Below, piece by piece: positions 25,601 through 32,881 of a DNA stretch of 64,000 nucleotides. Where the stretch lies: assembly GCF_036884255.1 (NCBI RefSeq), contig NZ_CP145605.1:868001-932000 (forward strand), written 5' to 3'. The notes under the pieces are model-generated. The model was not told where the DNA came from. It did not search any database and saw nothing but the letters and a program-made list of their open reading frames with translations. The position numbers were made by a program, and so were the translations under genes. Each line of letters opens with the position of its first letter. The stretch's first letter is position 1. Source of the DNA: Paenibacillus tundrae (GTDB lineage: Bacteria; Bacillota; Bacilli; Paenibacillales; Paenibacillaceae).

Positions 25601-27774
25601 ATTACGAATCTGGTACTCAGGAAACGAACACCGTGTCCATTCAACATACGGGTACAGGAAATCTGGTTCATTTATCTGCATCCCTGAGCGGGGATGATTC
25701 GGATGCCTTTGTTATCACGCAACCGGATACTGAATTGACCGCTGGAGATCAGACAGAGTTCACGCTACGTGCCAAGGATGGATTACCGGCAGGAACATAT
25801 ACCGCTACCGTTACGTTGACAGCAGATCAGATGCTGCCTGTCACTTTCAAAGTAACACAGGCGGTGAATCTGCCTAATGCACCGGCCAACCCTCGGAATC
25901 TGACAGCTGAACCTGGGGATGGTCACGTAACGTTGAAATGGGAAACGGAACCCGATGTAGAGTACCGGATCTATATGGCAACAGATGGTGATCCTGACCA
26001 TAGGATTGAAATCACAGATGAGGCATCATCACCTTATATGATTCCTGATTTGGTTAACGGCAAGACCTATTACTTTGTTGTAAAAGCAGAGAATAAGGGA
26101 GGGTTTAGCGAGGTCTCCAATCAGGTCAGCGTTATTCCTTCAAGCGTTCCAGGAGCGCCAACAGATGTAACGGCGACTCCGGGCAACGGACAAGCCATTG
26201 TGAGATTTACGGCACCAGCTAATAACGGTGGAAGTCCAATTACGGGATACGAGGTGATCGTATCGCCAGGGAACACAATAATTACAGGCATCGCTAGTCC
26301 AATAACAGTATCAGGATTGAGTAACGGAACAAGCTATACGTTCACGGTGAAGGCCATTAACGGTGCTGGCAAAAGCATAGACTCGGCGAAGTCCAATGCA
26401 GTTGTGCCAGTAGCAGCTTCTGCTCCGTCAACCAATCCACCTGTAACAGAAGCTCCATCCACCGCACCAGTAACGCCAGTCACACCACCGACAACAGCAC
26501 CAACAGTGCCAACAACGGTAACGACAGGCGTCGATATTCTGGTTAACGGAAAAGTGGAAAATGCGGGACAAGCAACAATATCCCGGCGTGATCAACAAAC
26601 GACATTGACCATTGTGGTGGATCAGCAGAAGCTGAATGATAGATTGGCACAGGAAGGGCAACGTGCTGTTGTCACGATTCCAATCCGCCAAACGTCTGAC
26701 ATCTTCGTTGGTGAGCTTAATGGGGAAATGATCAGGACGATGGAAGATTATCAAGCTGTACTGGAATTCCAAACGGAGCAAGCTTCATATACCGTTCCTG
26801 CAGGGCAGATTCGTATTGGGGAAATTGCAGGCCAAGTTGGAGGGTCTAATGACTTGCAGGGAATCAAGGTACGGATTGAAATTGCAGCCCCGACATCTGC
26901 TCAATCGGACATTGTAGGGCGCGCAGTCGCTCAAAACGAGTTAACACTAGTTACTCAACCGCTGGACTTTACGGTTAATGCCGTTTATGGGGACAAGTCC
27001 GTTGAAGTCAGTCATTTTGATGCCTATGTCGAGAGAACGATAGCTATTCCAGACGACGTAGATCCTAACAAGATTACAACCGGCGTTGTGGTGGAGCCGG
27101 ACGGCACGGTTCGCCATGTTCCAACCAAAGTACGTCAGAATAATGGAAGATACGAAGCTCAAATTAACAGTTTGACCAATAGCACATATGCCGTGGTATG
27201 GCATCCGCTACAATTTGCAGACGTAACCAATCATTGGGGTAAAGATGCTGTGAACGATATGGGGTCTAGAATGATTGTGGAAGGCGTTGGCAATGGTACC
27301 TTCAATCCTGATCGAGCCGTGACCCGTGCAGAGTTTGCTGCCATCGTGGTTCGTGGTCTAGGACTTCGTCCGGAGAATGGGGAAACTCCATTTATCGATG
27401 TGAAGACCGAGGATTGGTACAATGGTGCTATCCGTACAGCACATGCTTATGGGCTGATCAACGGCTTCGAGGATGGTACCTTCCATCCAAACGAAACGAT
27501 TACCAGAGAACAGGCGATGGTCATTTTGGCAAAAGCGATGACGATTACTGGGATGACAGACAGCTTGAACTCAGGAACTCTGGATACAATGCTCCAGTCA
27601 TTCCAAGATGAGACTACGGTATCTAATTGGGCACGCAGTAGTGTAGTAGAAAGTGTTAAGTCGGGTCTTGTGCAGGGACGCAGCCAGTCTCTATTAGCAC
27701 CAAAGGGTCAGATCACCCGTGCCGAGATTGCAACGATTATGCAGAGATTGCTGCAGAAGTCGGATCTAATCTAA
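22606..27774 (+). CDS. Giant SLH surface protein: propeller, Big-like repeats, FnIII
   Basis: A 1722-residue exported wall protein. In order: signal peptide (1-42, ending near TSAAS), seven repeats of 50-60 residues (about 43-435) with the signature LYAxW followed by IRxKKFDGTNW, fitting a seven-bladed propeller, six Big-like Ig repeats of exactly 90 residues (440-979; APAVNSVTV and STVDSSK blocks), a beta domain (about 985-1085), two fibronectin III domains (about 1091 and 1182), a Pro/Thr linker (about 1273-1305), a pre-SLH domain and three SLH repeats (from about 1539). No catalytic motif was found; a role in substrate or surface binding is likely. GGAGGG precedes the ATG by 11 bases. The SLH part anchors it like the xylanase. 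Confidence 0.88.
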   Translation: MIPVRTTSKRYNRHFRRMAHLLLAIILLIPSLVIGGGVTSAASGWSIVDGNGATGINVNPAMRGENPAILEWNGEIYVAWKETIPSTPTISQIRVKKFNGSNWVSVDGVHPTYGLNYDVNRDVESPALAVYDNALYLTWLERNASYTAQVRVKKYDGTSWTNAEGGNPAGINENPSITALSPKLTAYKGELYAMWQEAAKIRAKKFNGTTWTSLDGGGTDGLNVAPGSVAGGPAMIVFGNDLYALWSERVGTGFSTVRAKKYDGTNWTVADGGAGLNKVSWNNAITPSLSVMNDHLYVAWVEARGGQYSTDDQIRAKKFDGTNWTNIDGDGEYGLNVRTGFRAFEVQLAGLNNELYAIWTENSGEMASGVPVFKIRVKKYDGNGWVLAENGRNGGLNAFATKTAMHPAIAAMNGALYAVWDENDRKVVNIRAAQFTPPPPPSVTSVTVSPVTTSTMQGGNRQLFASVNAVGEAATTLTWSSSDVTNKVSVNTTGLVTVARDATPGNYIITATSTFDRTKTATSTVTVTYAPAVQSITVNPSTDSLMQGESTQLTATVVAVGGAPDTVRWHSSDLGNKVTVDATGKVSVASDATPGDYTITASSTYDTGKRETAVITVTYAPAVNSVTVSPDNDSLMQGESRQLVATVNAVGGAPTSVTWASSDTDNKVEVSDTGFVTVAADAVPGNYMITATSTVDSSKVGTATITVTYAPAVNGVIVTPDPASVVQGDSVQLEAVVDAVGGASTVVTWSSSDLTGKVEVSDTGFVTAAADAVPGDYTMTATSIEDSSKTGKATVTVMYAPAIHNITVNPENANVAQGRSEQLTATVTAVGGADPSVMWASNDSSNKVTVSGTGNVSVAPDAVPGDYVITATSVYDLTKVATANIKVTYAPAVNSVIVDPATDSLMQGESRQLTATVDTVGGADVTVTWNSSDATNKVKVSDTGYVTVEADAEPGEYTIFATSTIDMSKKGSMVLTVTAAPTYTIAPIDDRTLESLMLDYESGTQETNTVSIQHTGTGNLVHLSASLSGDDSDAFVITQPDTELTAGDQTEFTLRAKDGLPAGTYTATVTLTADQMLPVTFKVTQAVNLPNAPANPRNLTAEPGDGHVTLKWETEPDVEYRIYMATDGDPDHRIEITDEASSPYMIPDLVNGKTYYFVVKAENKGGFSEVSNQVSVIPSSVPGAPTDVTATPGNGQAIVRFTAPANNGGSPITGYEVIVSPGNTIITGIASPITVSGLSNGTSYTFTVKAINGAGKSIDSAKSNAVVPVAASAPSTNPPVTEAPSTAPVTPVTPPTTAPTVPTTVTTGVDILVNGKVENAGQATISRRDQQTTLTIVVDQQKLNDRLAQEGQRAVVTIPIRQTSDIFVGELNGEMIRTMEDYQAVLEFQTEQASYTVPAGQIRIGEIAGQVGGSNDLQGIKVRIEIAAPTSAQSDIVGRAVAQNELTLVTQPLDFTVNAVYGDKSVEVSHFDAYVERTIAIPDDVDPNKITTGVVVEPDGTVRHVPTKVRQNNGRYEAQINSLTNSTYAVVWHPLQFADVTNHWGKDAVNDMGSRMIVEGVGNGTFNPDRAVTRAEFAAIVVRGLGLRPENGETPFIDVKTEDWYNGAIRTAHAYGLINGFEDGTFHPNETITREQAMVILAKAMTITGMTDSLNSGTLDTMLQSFQDETTVSNWARSSVVESVKSGLVQGRSQSLLAPKGQITRAEIATIMQRLLQKSDLI
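23923..25542 (+). repeat. Six tandem coding repeats, period exactly 270 bp
   Basis: Unit boundaries marked by the GCACCAGCA-type codons fall at 23923, 24193, 24463, 24733, 25003 and 25273, all exactly 270 bases apart. The units encode the Big-like domains and are diverged but clearly alike at DNA level (for example GGTGACATATGCACC junctions). No unit has gained or lost a codon. Confidence 0.85.
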
Positions 27775-27831
27775 GTAGAGATCGTTAAAATTTTGAATAG
27801 ATAGCGTAAGGTAACTACATGGACACTAGAA

Positions 27832-27874
27832 GGCGGAACGAGAGGGCTATGACCAGCCTGCGTTCCGCTTTTTA
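27832..27874 (+). terminator. Intrinsic terminator after the SLH protein gene
   Basis: GCGGAACG, a 20-base apex, CGTTCCGC and TTTTT. Confidence 0.8.
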
Positions 27875-28055
27875 TTTAAGATGTACAGTTTTATTTTAAT
27901 ATATCTAATTTCCGTTAGCCGGGGATAAAGGTGACTTGTTTAAGCAATTTTACGGGAGAAGTATGCTTCTCTCGGGGGTGTGATATAATCGGTTACAGAT
28001 GATTTAACATTTTCGGGATAAAGAATTCCCTAGTATGCATAGAGAGGTTTTGGAT

Positions 28056-29042
28056 ATGAGGAAAGACAATTTTTGGCGTGAGTTACCACGACCATTTTTT
28101 ATACTGGCACCGATGGAGGATGTGACGGATGTTGTGTTTCGTCATGTTGTGAGTGAAGCGGGGAGACCAGATGTATTTTTTACGGAATTTGCGAACACGG
28201 AGAGCTACTGTCACCCTGAGGGGAACAAAAGTGTGCGCGGACGTTTGACGTTTACAGCGGACGAACAGCCCATTGTGGCTCATATTTGGGGAGATAAACC
28301 GGAATTCTTTCGTGAAATGAGTATCGGTATGGCAAAAGAAGGCTTCAAAGGCATCGACATTAATATGGGTTGTCCTGTAGCCAATGTTGCAGAGAATGGG
28401 AAAGGGAGCGGCCTGATCTGCCGTCCCGCAATCGCTGCGGAGATCATCCAAGCTGCCAAGGCCGGAGACTTGCCTGTCAGTGTGAAAACAAGGCTCGGCT
28501 TCACAGAAGTAGACGAATGGCGCGACTGGTTAACTCATATTTTGCAGCAGGACATTGTGAACCTGTCCATTCACCTACGGACAAGAGAAGAGATGAGTAA
28601 AGTTGATGCGCACTGGGAACTGATTCCGGAGATTAAAAAGCTTCGGGATGAGATCGCGCCGCATACACTCCTGACGATTAACGGCGATATTCCTGATCGT
28701 GAGACTGGCTTGAGGCTCGCTGAACAGTATGGTGTGGATGGCATTATGATTGGGCGGGGGATTTTCCAGAATCCATTTGCCTTTGAGAAGGAGCCTAAGG
28801 AACACAGTAGCGAGGAATTGCTCAATCTGCTAAGGTTGCACCTGGATCTTCATGATCAATATTCAGAGCAAGAGCCACGTTCATTCAGCGCGCTTACACG
28901 TTTCTTCAAAATCTACGTTCGTGGATTCCGAGGCGCAAGTGAGCTTCGCAATGACTTAATGAATGCAAAATCAACAAGTGTCGTGCGGACGCTGCTTGAT
29001 GAGTTTGCAAGCAAGAGTCAAGATAGGGTAGAAGAGTCTTAA
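28056..29042 (+). CDS. tRNA-dihydrouridine synthase
   Basis: An FMN enzyme that reduces uridine to dihydrouridine in the D-loop of tRNA with NADPH. The 328-residue TIM barrel shows the N-terminal LAPMEDVTD (FMN loop), FTEF, the catalytic cysteine in [43 protein letters not shown] and the phosphate-binding [13 protein letters not shown]. The ATG at 28056 is used because AGAGAGG lies about eight bases before it; an in-frame ATG at 28035 has none. The HLRTR segment, where most Dus proteins have HGRTR, and the overall pattern resemble the extra Dus paralogs of Bacillales more than DusB. An extended -10 (TGATATAAT) lies near 27980. A bidirectional terminator follows. Confidence 0.9.
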   Translation: MRKDNFWRELPRPFFILAPMEDVTDVVFRHVVSEAGRPDVFFTEFANTESYCHPEGNKSVRGRLTFTADEQPIVAHIWGDKPEFFREMSIGMAKEGFKGIDINMGCPVANVAENGKGSGLICRPAIAAEIIQAAKAGDLPVSVKTRLGFTEVDEWRDWLTHILQQDIVNLSIHLRTREEMSKVDAHWELIPEIKKLRDEIAPHTLLTINGDIPDRETGLRLAEQYGVDGIMIGRGIFQNPFAFEKEPKEHSSEELLNLLRLHLDLHDQYSEQEPRSFSALTRFFKIYVRGFRGASELRNDLMNAKSTSVVRTLLDEFASKSQDRVEES

Positions 29043-29060
29043 CATATATGGAAAAAAAGT

Positions 29061-29117
29061 AAAGCTAAACCGCAATTCTTCTGACTTCATGTCGGAGAAG
29101 CAGTTTAGCTTTTTTTT
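29061..29117. terminator. Bidirectional terminator between dus and the DUF1232 gene
   Basis: AAAGCTAAAC and TTTAGCTTTTTTTT form the outer stem, with an inner TTCT/GAC - GTC/GAGAA stem. A- and T-runs on both sides serve the two convergent genes. Confidence 0.8.
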
Positions 29118-29119
29118 CT

Positions 29120-29470
29120 TCAACTGAAAAAACGGTTATACACGTACAAACTAAGCCACGCAGCAAGGAGAACCCAAACGATAATGAACAACGTAGCCGT
29201 GTACCAGTTTCTAGGTTTGCTTAAAATCTCCTGTGCTTTGGGTCTATTCTCTTCAAGAACCACCTGAGGTATCATTTTTAGGGCGAGGACGATGCCGATT
29301 GGAACGATAATGAGGTCATCCACATAACCGAGAACGGGGATGAAGTCTGGGATAAGGTCGATTGGACTGAACGCATAAGCTACAACACACAATGTAAACA
29401 GTTTGGCAAACCAATTTACTCTCGGATCACGGTAGGATAGATACAATACGAGCAAATTGGATTTAAGCAA
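29120..29470 (-). CDS. DUF1232 (YkvA-type) small membrane protein
   Basis: A 116-residue protein with the DUF1232 signature YAFSPIDLIPDFIPVLGYVD followed by a second membrane helix and a C-terminal helix (ATLFIIVWVLLAAWLSLYVY). Function of the family is unknown; members sit in the cytoplasmic membrane. The start is uncertain: TTG 29470 has no ribosome site, whereas the frame stays open ten codons further up to an ATT at 29500 that is nine bases after a strong AGGGGG; the added sequence (LQKLKQAAKLLK) looks genuine. The true product may therefore be about 126 residues. Confidence 0.82.
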   Translation of the reverse strand: MLKSNLLVLYLSYRDPRVNWFAKLFTLCVVAYAFSPIDLIPDFIPVLGYVDDLIIVPIGIVLALKMIPQVVLEENRPKAQEILSKPRNWYTATLFIIVWVLLAAWLSLYVYNRFFS

Positions 29471-29539
29471 TTTCGCAGCTTGTTTTAGTTTTTGTAAAAT
29501 GGTGGTAGTCCCCCTCTATATATGTACATCCTTTTCAAC

Positions 29540-30415
29540 TTATTTAAGCGGAATGTATAGATCAATCTTGGAATTAGGGTGATCGTAACCCAAATAACGT
29601 TGATCATATAACTCAAAATCCTCTCGGTCGTCCATTTCCTCTTTCGTATTAAGCAGCCATGTTCCCCATATGTACTGGAAGGTCTGAGGCAGCGCGCGAA
29701 GTGACCCTGTATGAGTGAATACCGCGTAACGTCCTGCTGGAAGAGTCTTTTGTACAAATGGTTCAGGCAGATCTGCAAAAGAATCGACCTCCACGCCAGC
29801 AACCTCTGTGAATATCACCTCATCACTCATTTCGTACAAACTGTTCTCATGACACGCCTCGCAGATGCCAAAGCCCCGTCCAGGAATGGAACGGTGGGGG
29901 ATCTGGGTAACGATGTGGTTGAACGTCTGCCACAAGGCGGCTAGCTTATTATCCTTAAGTGTGGTGTGTCCGCGTATTCCCACGATCTTCGTTTCGGGGA
30001 ACATGACAATGGTGGGTTGTATCGTGACGTTGAGCGTTAGATGATCCAGAACATTCGTGTGTAGTTTCGACTTGGAAGCAATAAAGGCATCTAAGCGATT
30101 GATGCGGTATTCCTGTGGACTGATCCTATAGTTGAATTTAAACGCACGGCTAAACGACTCGGAGGATTCGAATCCATTTTCCAGCGCAATCTCAATAACC
30201 TTTTTATTCGTATAAAGTAAAGCCTTCGCTGCACTTGCTAATCGCCGTTTCTTAATGTAACTGCCAATGCTCTCTCCCAATATCGCGCTGAATTGGCGGT
30301 TCAAATGGTAGTAGGAGTACCCTGCTGCCCGCGCAACCTCCTCCACTTTGATCGCTTCACCAAGCCTATCTTCGATATAGATGATCGCCTGCTCTAATGC
30401 TGGTCGGTAGTCCAA
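29540..30415 (-). CDS. AraC family regulator with GyrI-like effector domain
   Basis: About 291 residues. Two N-terminal AraC helix-turn-helix motifs (VEEVARAAGYSYYHLNRQFS and IEIALENGFESSESFSRAFK) are followed by a GyrI/Rob-like effector-binding domain (about 125-290, ending KIDLYIPLK). TTG 30415 is taken as the start (MDYRPALEQA) because GGAGGG lies seven bases upstream; other candidates are ATG 30430 and a TTG at 30436 that overlaps the stop of the upstream peptidase gene. Such domains bind small, often hydrophobic, ligands, and the regulators often govern drug or stress responses. It is translated after the C45 peptidase gene in one operon. Confidence 0.85.
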   Translation of the reverse strand: MDYRPALEQAIIYIEDRLGEAIKVEEVARAAGYSYYHLNRQFSAILGESIGSYIKKRRLASAAKALLYTNKKVIEIALENGFESSESFSRAFKFNYRISPQEYRINRLDAFIASKSKLHTNVLDHLTLNVTIQPTIVMFPETKIVGIRGHTTLKDNKLAALWQTFNHIVTQIPHRSIPGRGFGICEACHENSLYEMSDEVIFTEVAGVEVDSFADLPEPFVQKTLPAGRYAVFTHTGSLRALPQTFQYIWGTWLLNTKEEMDDREDFELYDQRYLGYDHPNSKIDLYIPLK

Positions 30416-30432
30416 TAGGAATCCCTCCATGA

Positions 30433-31554
30433 TCAACGGTGCAATGATTGGTATCCGAACATCGCCAGGTTCGCTCTCTCCAAGCTAATCTCAATTGTAG
30501 TTGATGTTTCTGGTATGGGTTGTCTGATATCGTATGTGTGCCAGCCATTGGCAGCTCTACCGCCCCAACATAGCTCTATTATACCGTCTACGGGGGAGAA
30601 CAGCATGCTTTTGGTGGTGCCGAAAAAGTCCTCAAAATAATGACAACACAGCCCATTGGGGTAGCTCGACAGTAACATATCCTTGAGCTGTTCTGGTGTT
30701 ACACCCGTCGATCCCTCCAGTTGGGAAACAACCCACTCCGCTCGTCGCAAAGAATGAATCGCAGCCTGTGGCTCATAATGAATGAGCTCCGGAAGAACAG
30801 GATGATTGGTCGCCCAGAGAAACTGTTCTAGCGAGGTTGGGTCAATGTGCTTCGTAGCTTGATTGCCATCCATCGTTTCAAATAAAGCAGCGTTACCGGA
30901 TTGATCGAGCAGCATGATATTGACATTACAAGCAATTGGTATGTCTTTGAGATAGAGCAGCGCTTCTTCAACATTGGTGCAATGCTCCAGTACCGCCCGA
31001 ATGGCCGCCCAGAAATGTAATCCTTTAAGCTTAGGTGCTTGCATGAAGGGCACAGCCCCAACGGGAAAACCGCAAGCGCTCATCGTTACCGCAAGTCCAT
31101 GCTCATTAAAACCATCGTCACGTCCAAAGCTCATCGTACTCGTTCCCATGTGTGTGTATTTACCAGTGACAGAGGTTCTAGCAAGAACAAAATCCTCCAT
31201 CTGATGATTGAATTCATAGTTACGAGCAAGTAAGGGTTTGTTCAGTGCTGTCATTGAGGGTAGCAGGGCAATCTGGCTGCATCGCAGGAGTAAGTACGAT
31301 AAGGCATAATATGCAATTTGTTTGGCAGGTACGTGCAAGGCCTCTGCAAATCCAGCAATTTCTTCCGTTATGCCTGGGCACCATTCGTCGAAGAGATGGA
31401 TTGCTTCTCGATATTCGTTCTCTCCAAAGCCTTCAAGTGTGCGTGTATACGCGAGTTGTTGTTCTTTATTTTCAGAAATTAGTTTACCTAGTCTATAGCC
31501 AATCTCGTAGTTTGTACCTTTTAATTCTAGTGTGTGAACGGGAAGTGTTAACAT
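30433..31554 (-). CDS. C45-family autoproteolytic acyltransferase/hydrolase
   Basis: A 373-residue Ntn-hydrolase related to acyl-CoA:6-aminopenicillanate acyltransferase and choloylglycine hydrolases. The probable nucleophile is C92 in LLLRCSQIALLP, which becomes N-terminal after self-cleavage, followed by the ARNYEF and NEHGLAVTMSACG segments of the family. The ATG at 31554 has AGGAGG seven bases before it; a longer frame to 31716 lacks one. No signal peptide is visible, so it acts in the cytoplasm. Substrates are probably amide- or peptide-like small molecules. It shares an operon with the AraC/GyrI regulator, which could sense its substrate or product. Confidence 0.82.
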   Translation of the reverse strand: MLTLPVHTLELKGTNYEIGYRLGKLISENKEQQLAYTRTLEGFGENEYREAIHLFDEWCPGITEEIAGFAEALHVPAKQIAYYALSYLLLRCSQIALLPSMTALNKPLLARNYEFNHQMEDFVLARTSVTGKYTHMGTSTMSFGRDDGFNEHGLAVTMSACGFPVGAVPFMQAPKLKGLHFWAAIRAVLEHCTNVEEALLYLKDIPIACNVNIMLLDQSGNAALFETMDGNQATKHIDPTSLEQFLWATNHPVLPELIHYEPQAAIHSLRRAEWVVSQLEGSTGVTPEQLKDMLLSSYPNGLCCHYFEDFFGTTKSMLFSPVDGIIELCWGGRAANGWHTYDIRQPIPETSTTIEISLERANLAMFGYQSLHR

Positions 31555-31726
31555 CTCGAAACCTCCTTTTTTCCAAAGTTTACGGTAGGGAGGTGAGGGG
31601 TGCATGATATTTTGTGCTGTTTTTTGAACTGCACTAAAGTAAAATGAAGAGTGAATGGATGTCTTAAAATGCATTTCGTGAACATGGTGTGCATCATCTA
31701 TCAAATGGATCGACATAGGAGGAATT

Positions 31727-32296
31727 ATGTCCTGGAGTAAATTGAAGCAACAATTGGAGAGTTTCCTCTGTCCTGCGTTAGTTGGAAGAGTTGAATATGG
31801 ATCAACCAGTTACCGGTATTCACCGGATAAGGCTGGACTTAGTTATCTTGTTGTAGATAAGAAGAACATTCTTAATATGATGGATAAGACGACCCCGATC
31901 CGCTGGTACCAGTCGGATCAGGAGATCAAGAATGATCCGCAGATTGAGATTCCGGTTAGTGATGAAGATATTGAAGAGGTTAGAAAAGCGACCAAAGGAA
32001 ACGTGCCTGAGGATCGTCTGCCTGTCATGGCAAGAAGCAAGAAAAGTACAGCTGTAGCGAAGGAGATTTTGTCCGCACAGACTGCACTAAGTAAATCCAA
32101 TTTTAACGTGGTGGCGAATACGTTTTTAACGACCTCGATAGAGGTAAGCCTGGAGAGCGATGATATTCTGTTGAATATTCTGGCTTTGGTGGACAGGCGT
32201 GTTGGCAAGAAGCGAATATTGAACATGTCCGAAAAGGTGAAATCCAAGCATTCCGCTGTGCAGTATTTTTATGAATTACGGCGTAGTACGTTATAA
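31727..32296 (+). CDS. Conserved protein of unknown function (SF0329-like)
   Basis: A 189-residue soluble protein beginning MSWSKLKQQLESFLCPALVG, a beginning I associate with the uncharacterised SF0329 family of short bacterial proteins; this is from memory and not certain. No catalytic motif, signal peptide or membrane segment is visible. The C-terminal third is helical and basic (DRRVGKKRILNMSEKVKSKH). A clean AGGAGG precedes the ATG. It is transcribed away from the C45 peptidase gene and stands alone. Confidence 0.65.
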   Translation: MSWSKLKQQLESFLCPALVGRVEYGSTSYRYSPDKAGLSYLVVDKKNILNMMDKTTPIRWYQSDQEIKNDPQIEIPVSDEDIEEVRKATKGNVPEDRLPVMARSKKSTAVAKEILSAQTALSKSNFNVVANTFLTTSIEVSLESDDILLNILALVDRRVGKKRILNMSEKVKSKHSAVQYFYELRRSTL

Positions 32297-32351
32297 TTAA
32301 ATGAATGTTTTGGATTGATATGTCTTACTATATTGAATGTAAAGCTACAAA

Positions 32352-32379
32352 TTGAAATCGCCATTTGACATGTTATAAT
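32352..32379 (+). promoter_or_regulatory. Promoter of the putative antitoxin RNA
   Basis: TTGAAA at 32352-32357 and a perfect TATAAT at 32374-32379, spaced 16 bases. No protein gene lies downstream on this strand before the toxin locus, so it fits an antisense RNA start near 32386. Confidence 0.6.
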
Positions 32380-32385
32380 AAGAGT

Positions 32386-32518
32386 ATGAACAGCTTATAA
32401 TGCAAAGAGAGCCGTGCGTCAACACGACTCTCCACGCAATAGCCGCTTTTAAGGGCGGTTGGCTTAACAAGAGGATATACGTCAAATAGACCGCAACCAT
32501 TGCACAGGGGGCGGTCTA
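32386..32518 (+). ncRNA. Putative antisense RNA antitoxin of a type I system
   Basis: The start is inferred from the promoter upstream and the end from the TAGACCGC (32487-32494) / GCGGTCTA (32511-32518) stem that overlaps the 3' end of the toxin gene. The RNA would fold a first hairpin GAGAGCCGTG / CACGACTCTC (near 32407-32432). It runs against the toxin mRNA and covers its 3' untranslated part, the layout of TxpA/RatA-type loci. Exact ends are inferred. Confidence 0.55.
32487..32518 (-). terminator. Terminator of the toxin mRNA
   Basis: On the minus strand TAGACCGC and GCGGTCTA pair around a 16-base loop, followed by TTTGAC. The first stem base pairs include the toxin stop codon TAG. Confidence 0.55.
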
Positions 32519-32596
32519 CTTGTGTTTATTGGACAGCAGCGCTACAATCAGCGAACCGAAGGTAAGCATCAGCATAATTGCTTCAAATACTGTCAC
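32516..32596 (-). CDS. Small holin-like type I toxin peptide
   Basis: A 26-residue hydrophobic peptide beginning MTVFEAIMLMLTFGSLIVAL and ending in a short basic tail (SNKHK). This is the pattern of the widespread putative holin-like toxin peptides of Bacillales, related in size and layout to TxpA/BsrG toxins that damage the membrane. The GTG at 32596 follows GGGAGG by nine bases. The ribosome site lies in one arm of a CTCCC-GGAA-GGGAG hairpin and would be hidden in the folded mRNA. An oppositely oriented promoter and hairpin-rich RNA overlap the 3' end. An ATG three codons upstream is in another frame and stops at once. Confidence 0.8.
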   Translation of the reverse strand: MTVFEAIMLMLTFGSLIVALLSNKHK

Positions 32597-32606
32597 AAGG
32601 CATCAC

Positions 32607-32635
32607 CTCCCTTCCGGGAGATTAGCCGACCGCCC
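32607..32635 (-). promoter_or_regulatory. Toxin mRNA leader: ribosome-site hairpin and 3'-end complement
   Basis: On the minus strand, GGGCGGTCGGCTAA (32635-32622) is followed by CTCCC, GGAA, GGGAG (32620-32607). The hairpin covers the ribosome site. The GGGCGGTCGGCT segment is complementary, with one mismatch, to the region opposite GGGCGGTTGGCTT (plus strand 32453-32465), which would be near the 3' end of a longer toxin transcript. Confidence 0.55.
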
Positions 32636-32660
32636 ATATTAGCCTTTCTATTGCTCTACA

Positions 32661-32669
32661 ATTATATCA
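32661..32669 (-). promoter_or_regulatory. Extended -10 promoter of the toxin gene
   Basis: TGATATAAT on the minus strand: a perfect -10 with the TGn extension. No good -35 box is seen. The transcript would begin near 32654, giving a leader of about 58 bases. Confidence 0.5.
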
Positions 32670-32784
32670 TAATATTCATTTCACTAGAGAGACGATAAAA
32701 GAATTGAACTAACCTATCTTCCAAAATCTATTTTTGAAAGAAACCTACATCAACAACATAAATAACCCGTGATTCCCATTCTGT

Positions 32785-32801
32785 TATAGCTTTTAACTAT
32801 A
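32785..32801. promoter_or_regulatory. MET-box-like operator upstream of the MetE-C-like gene
   Basis: TATAGCTTTTAACTATA is a near-palindrome that matches the streptococcal MET-box (TATAGTTTNAAACTATA), bound by LysR-type MtaR/MetR, except at two positions. A second, perfect palindrome ATAACTAGTTAT (32799-32810) overlaps its end. An extended -10 (TGATATGAT) follows near 32845-32854. Confidence 0.45.
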
Positions 32802-32881
32802 ACTAGTTATGGTTTTTAAGTATCTCTTCTAACTGCCTCTATCGTGATATGATACTCGTATACAACGAGGGGGTTATTTAC

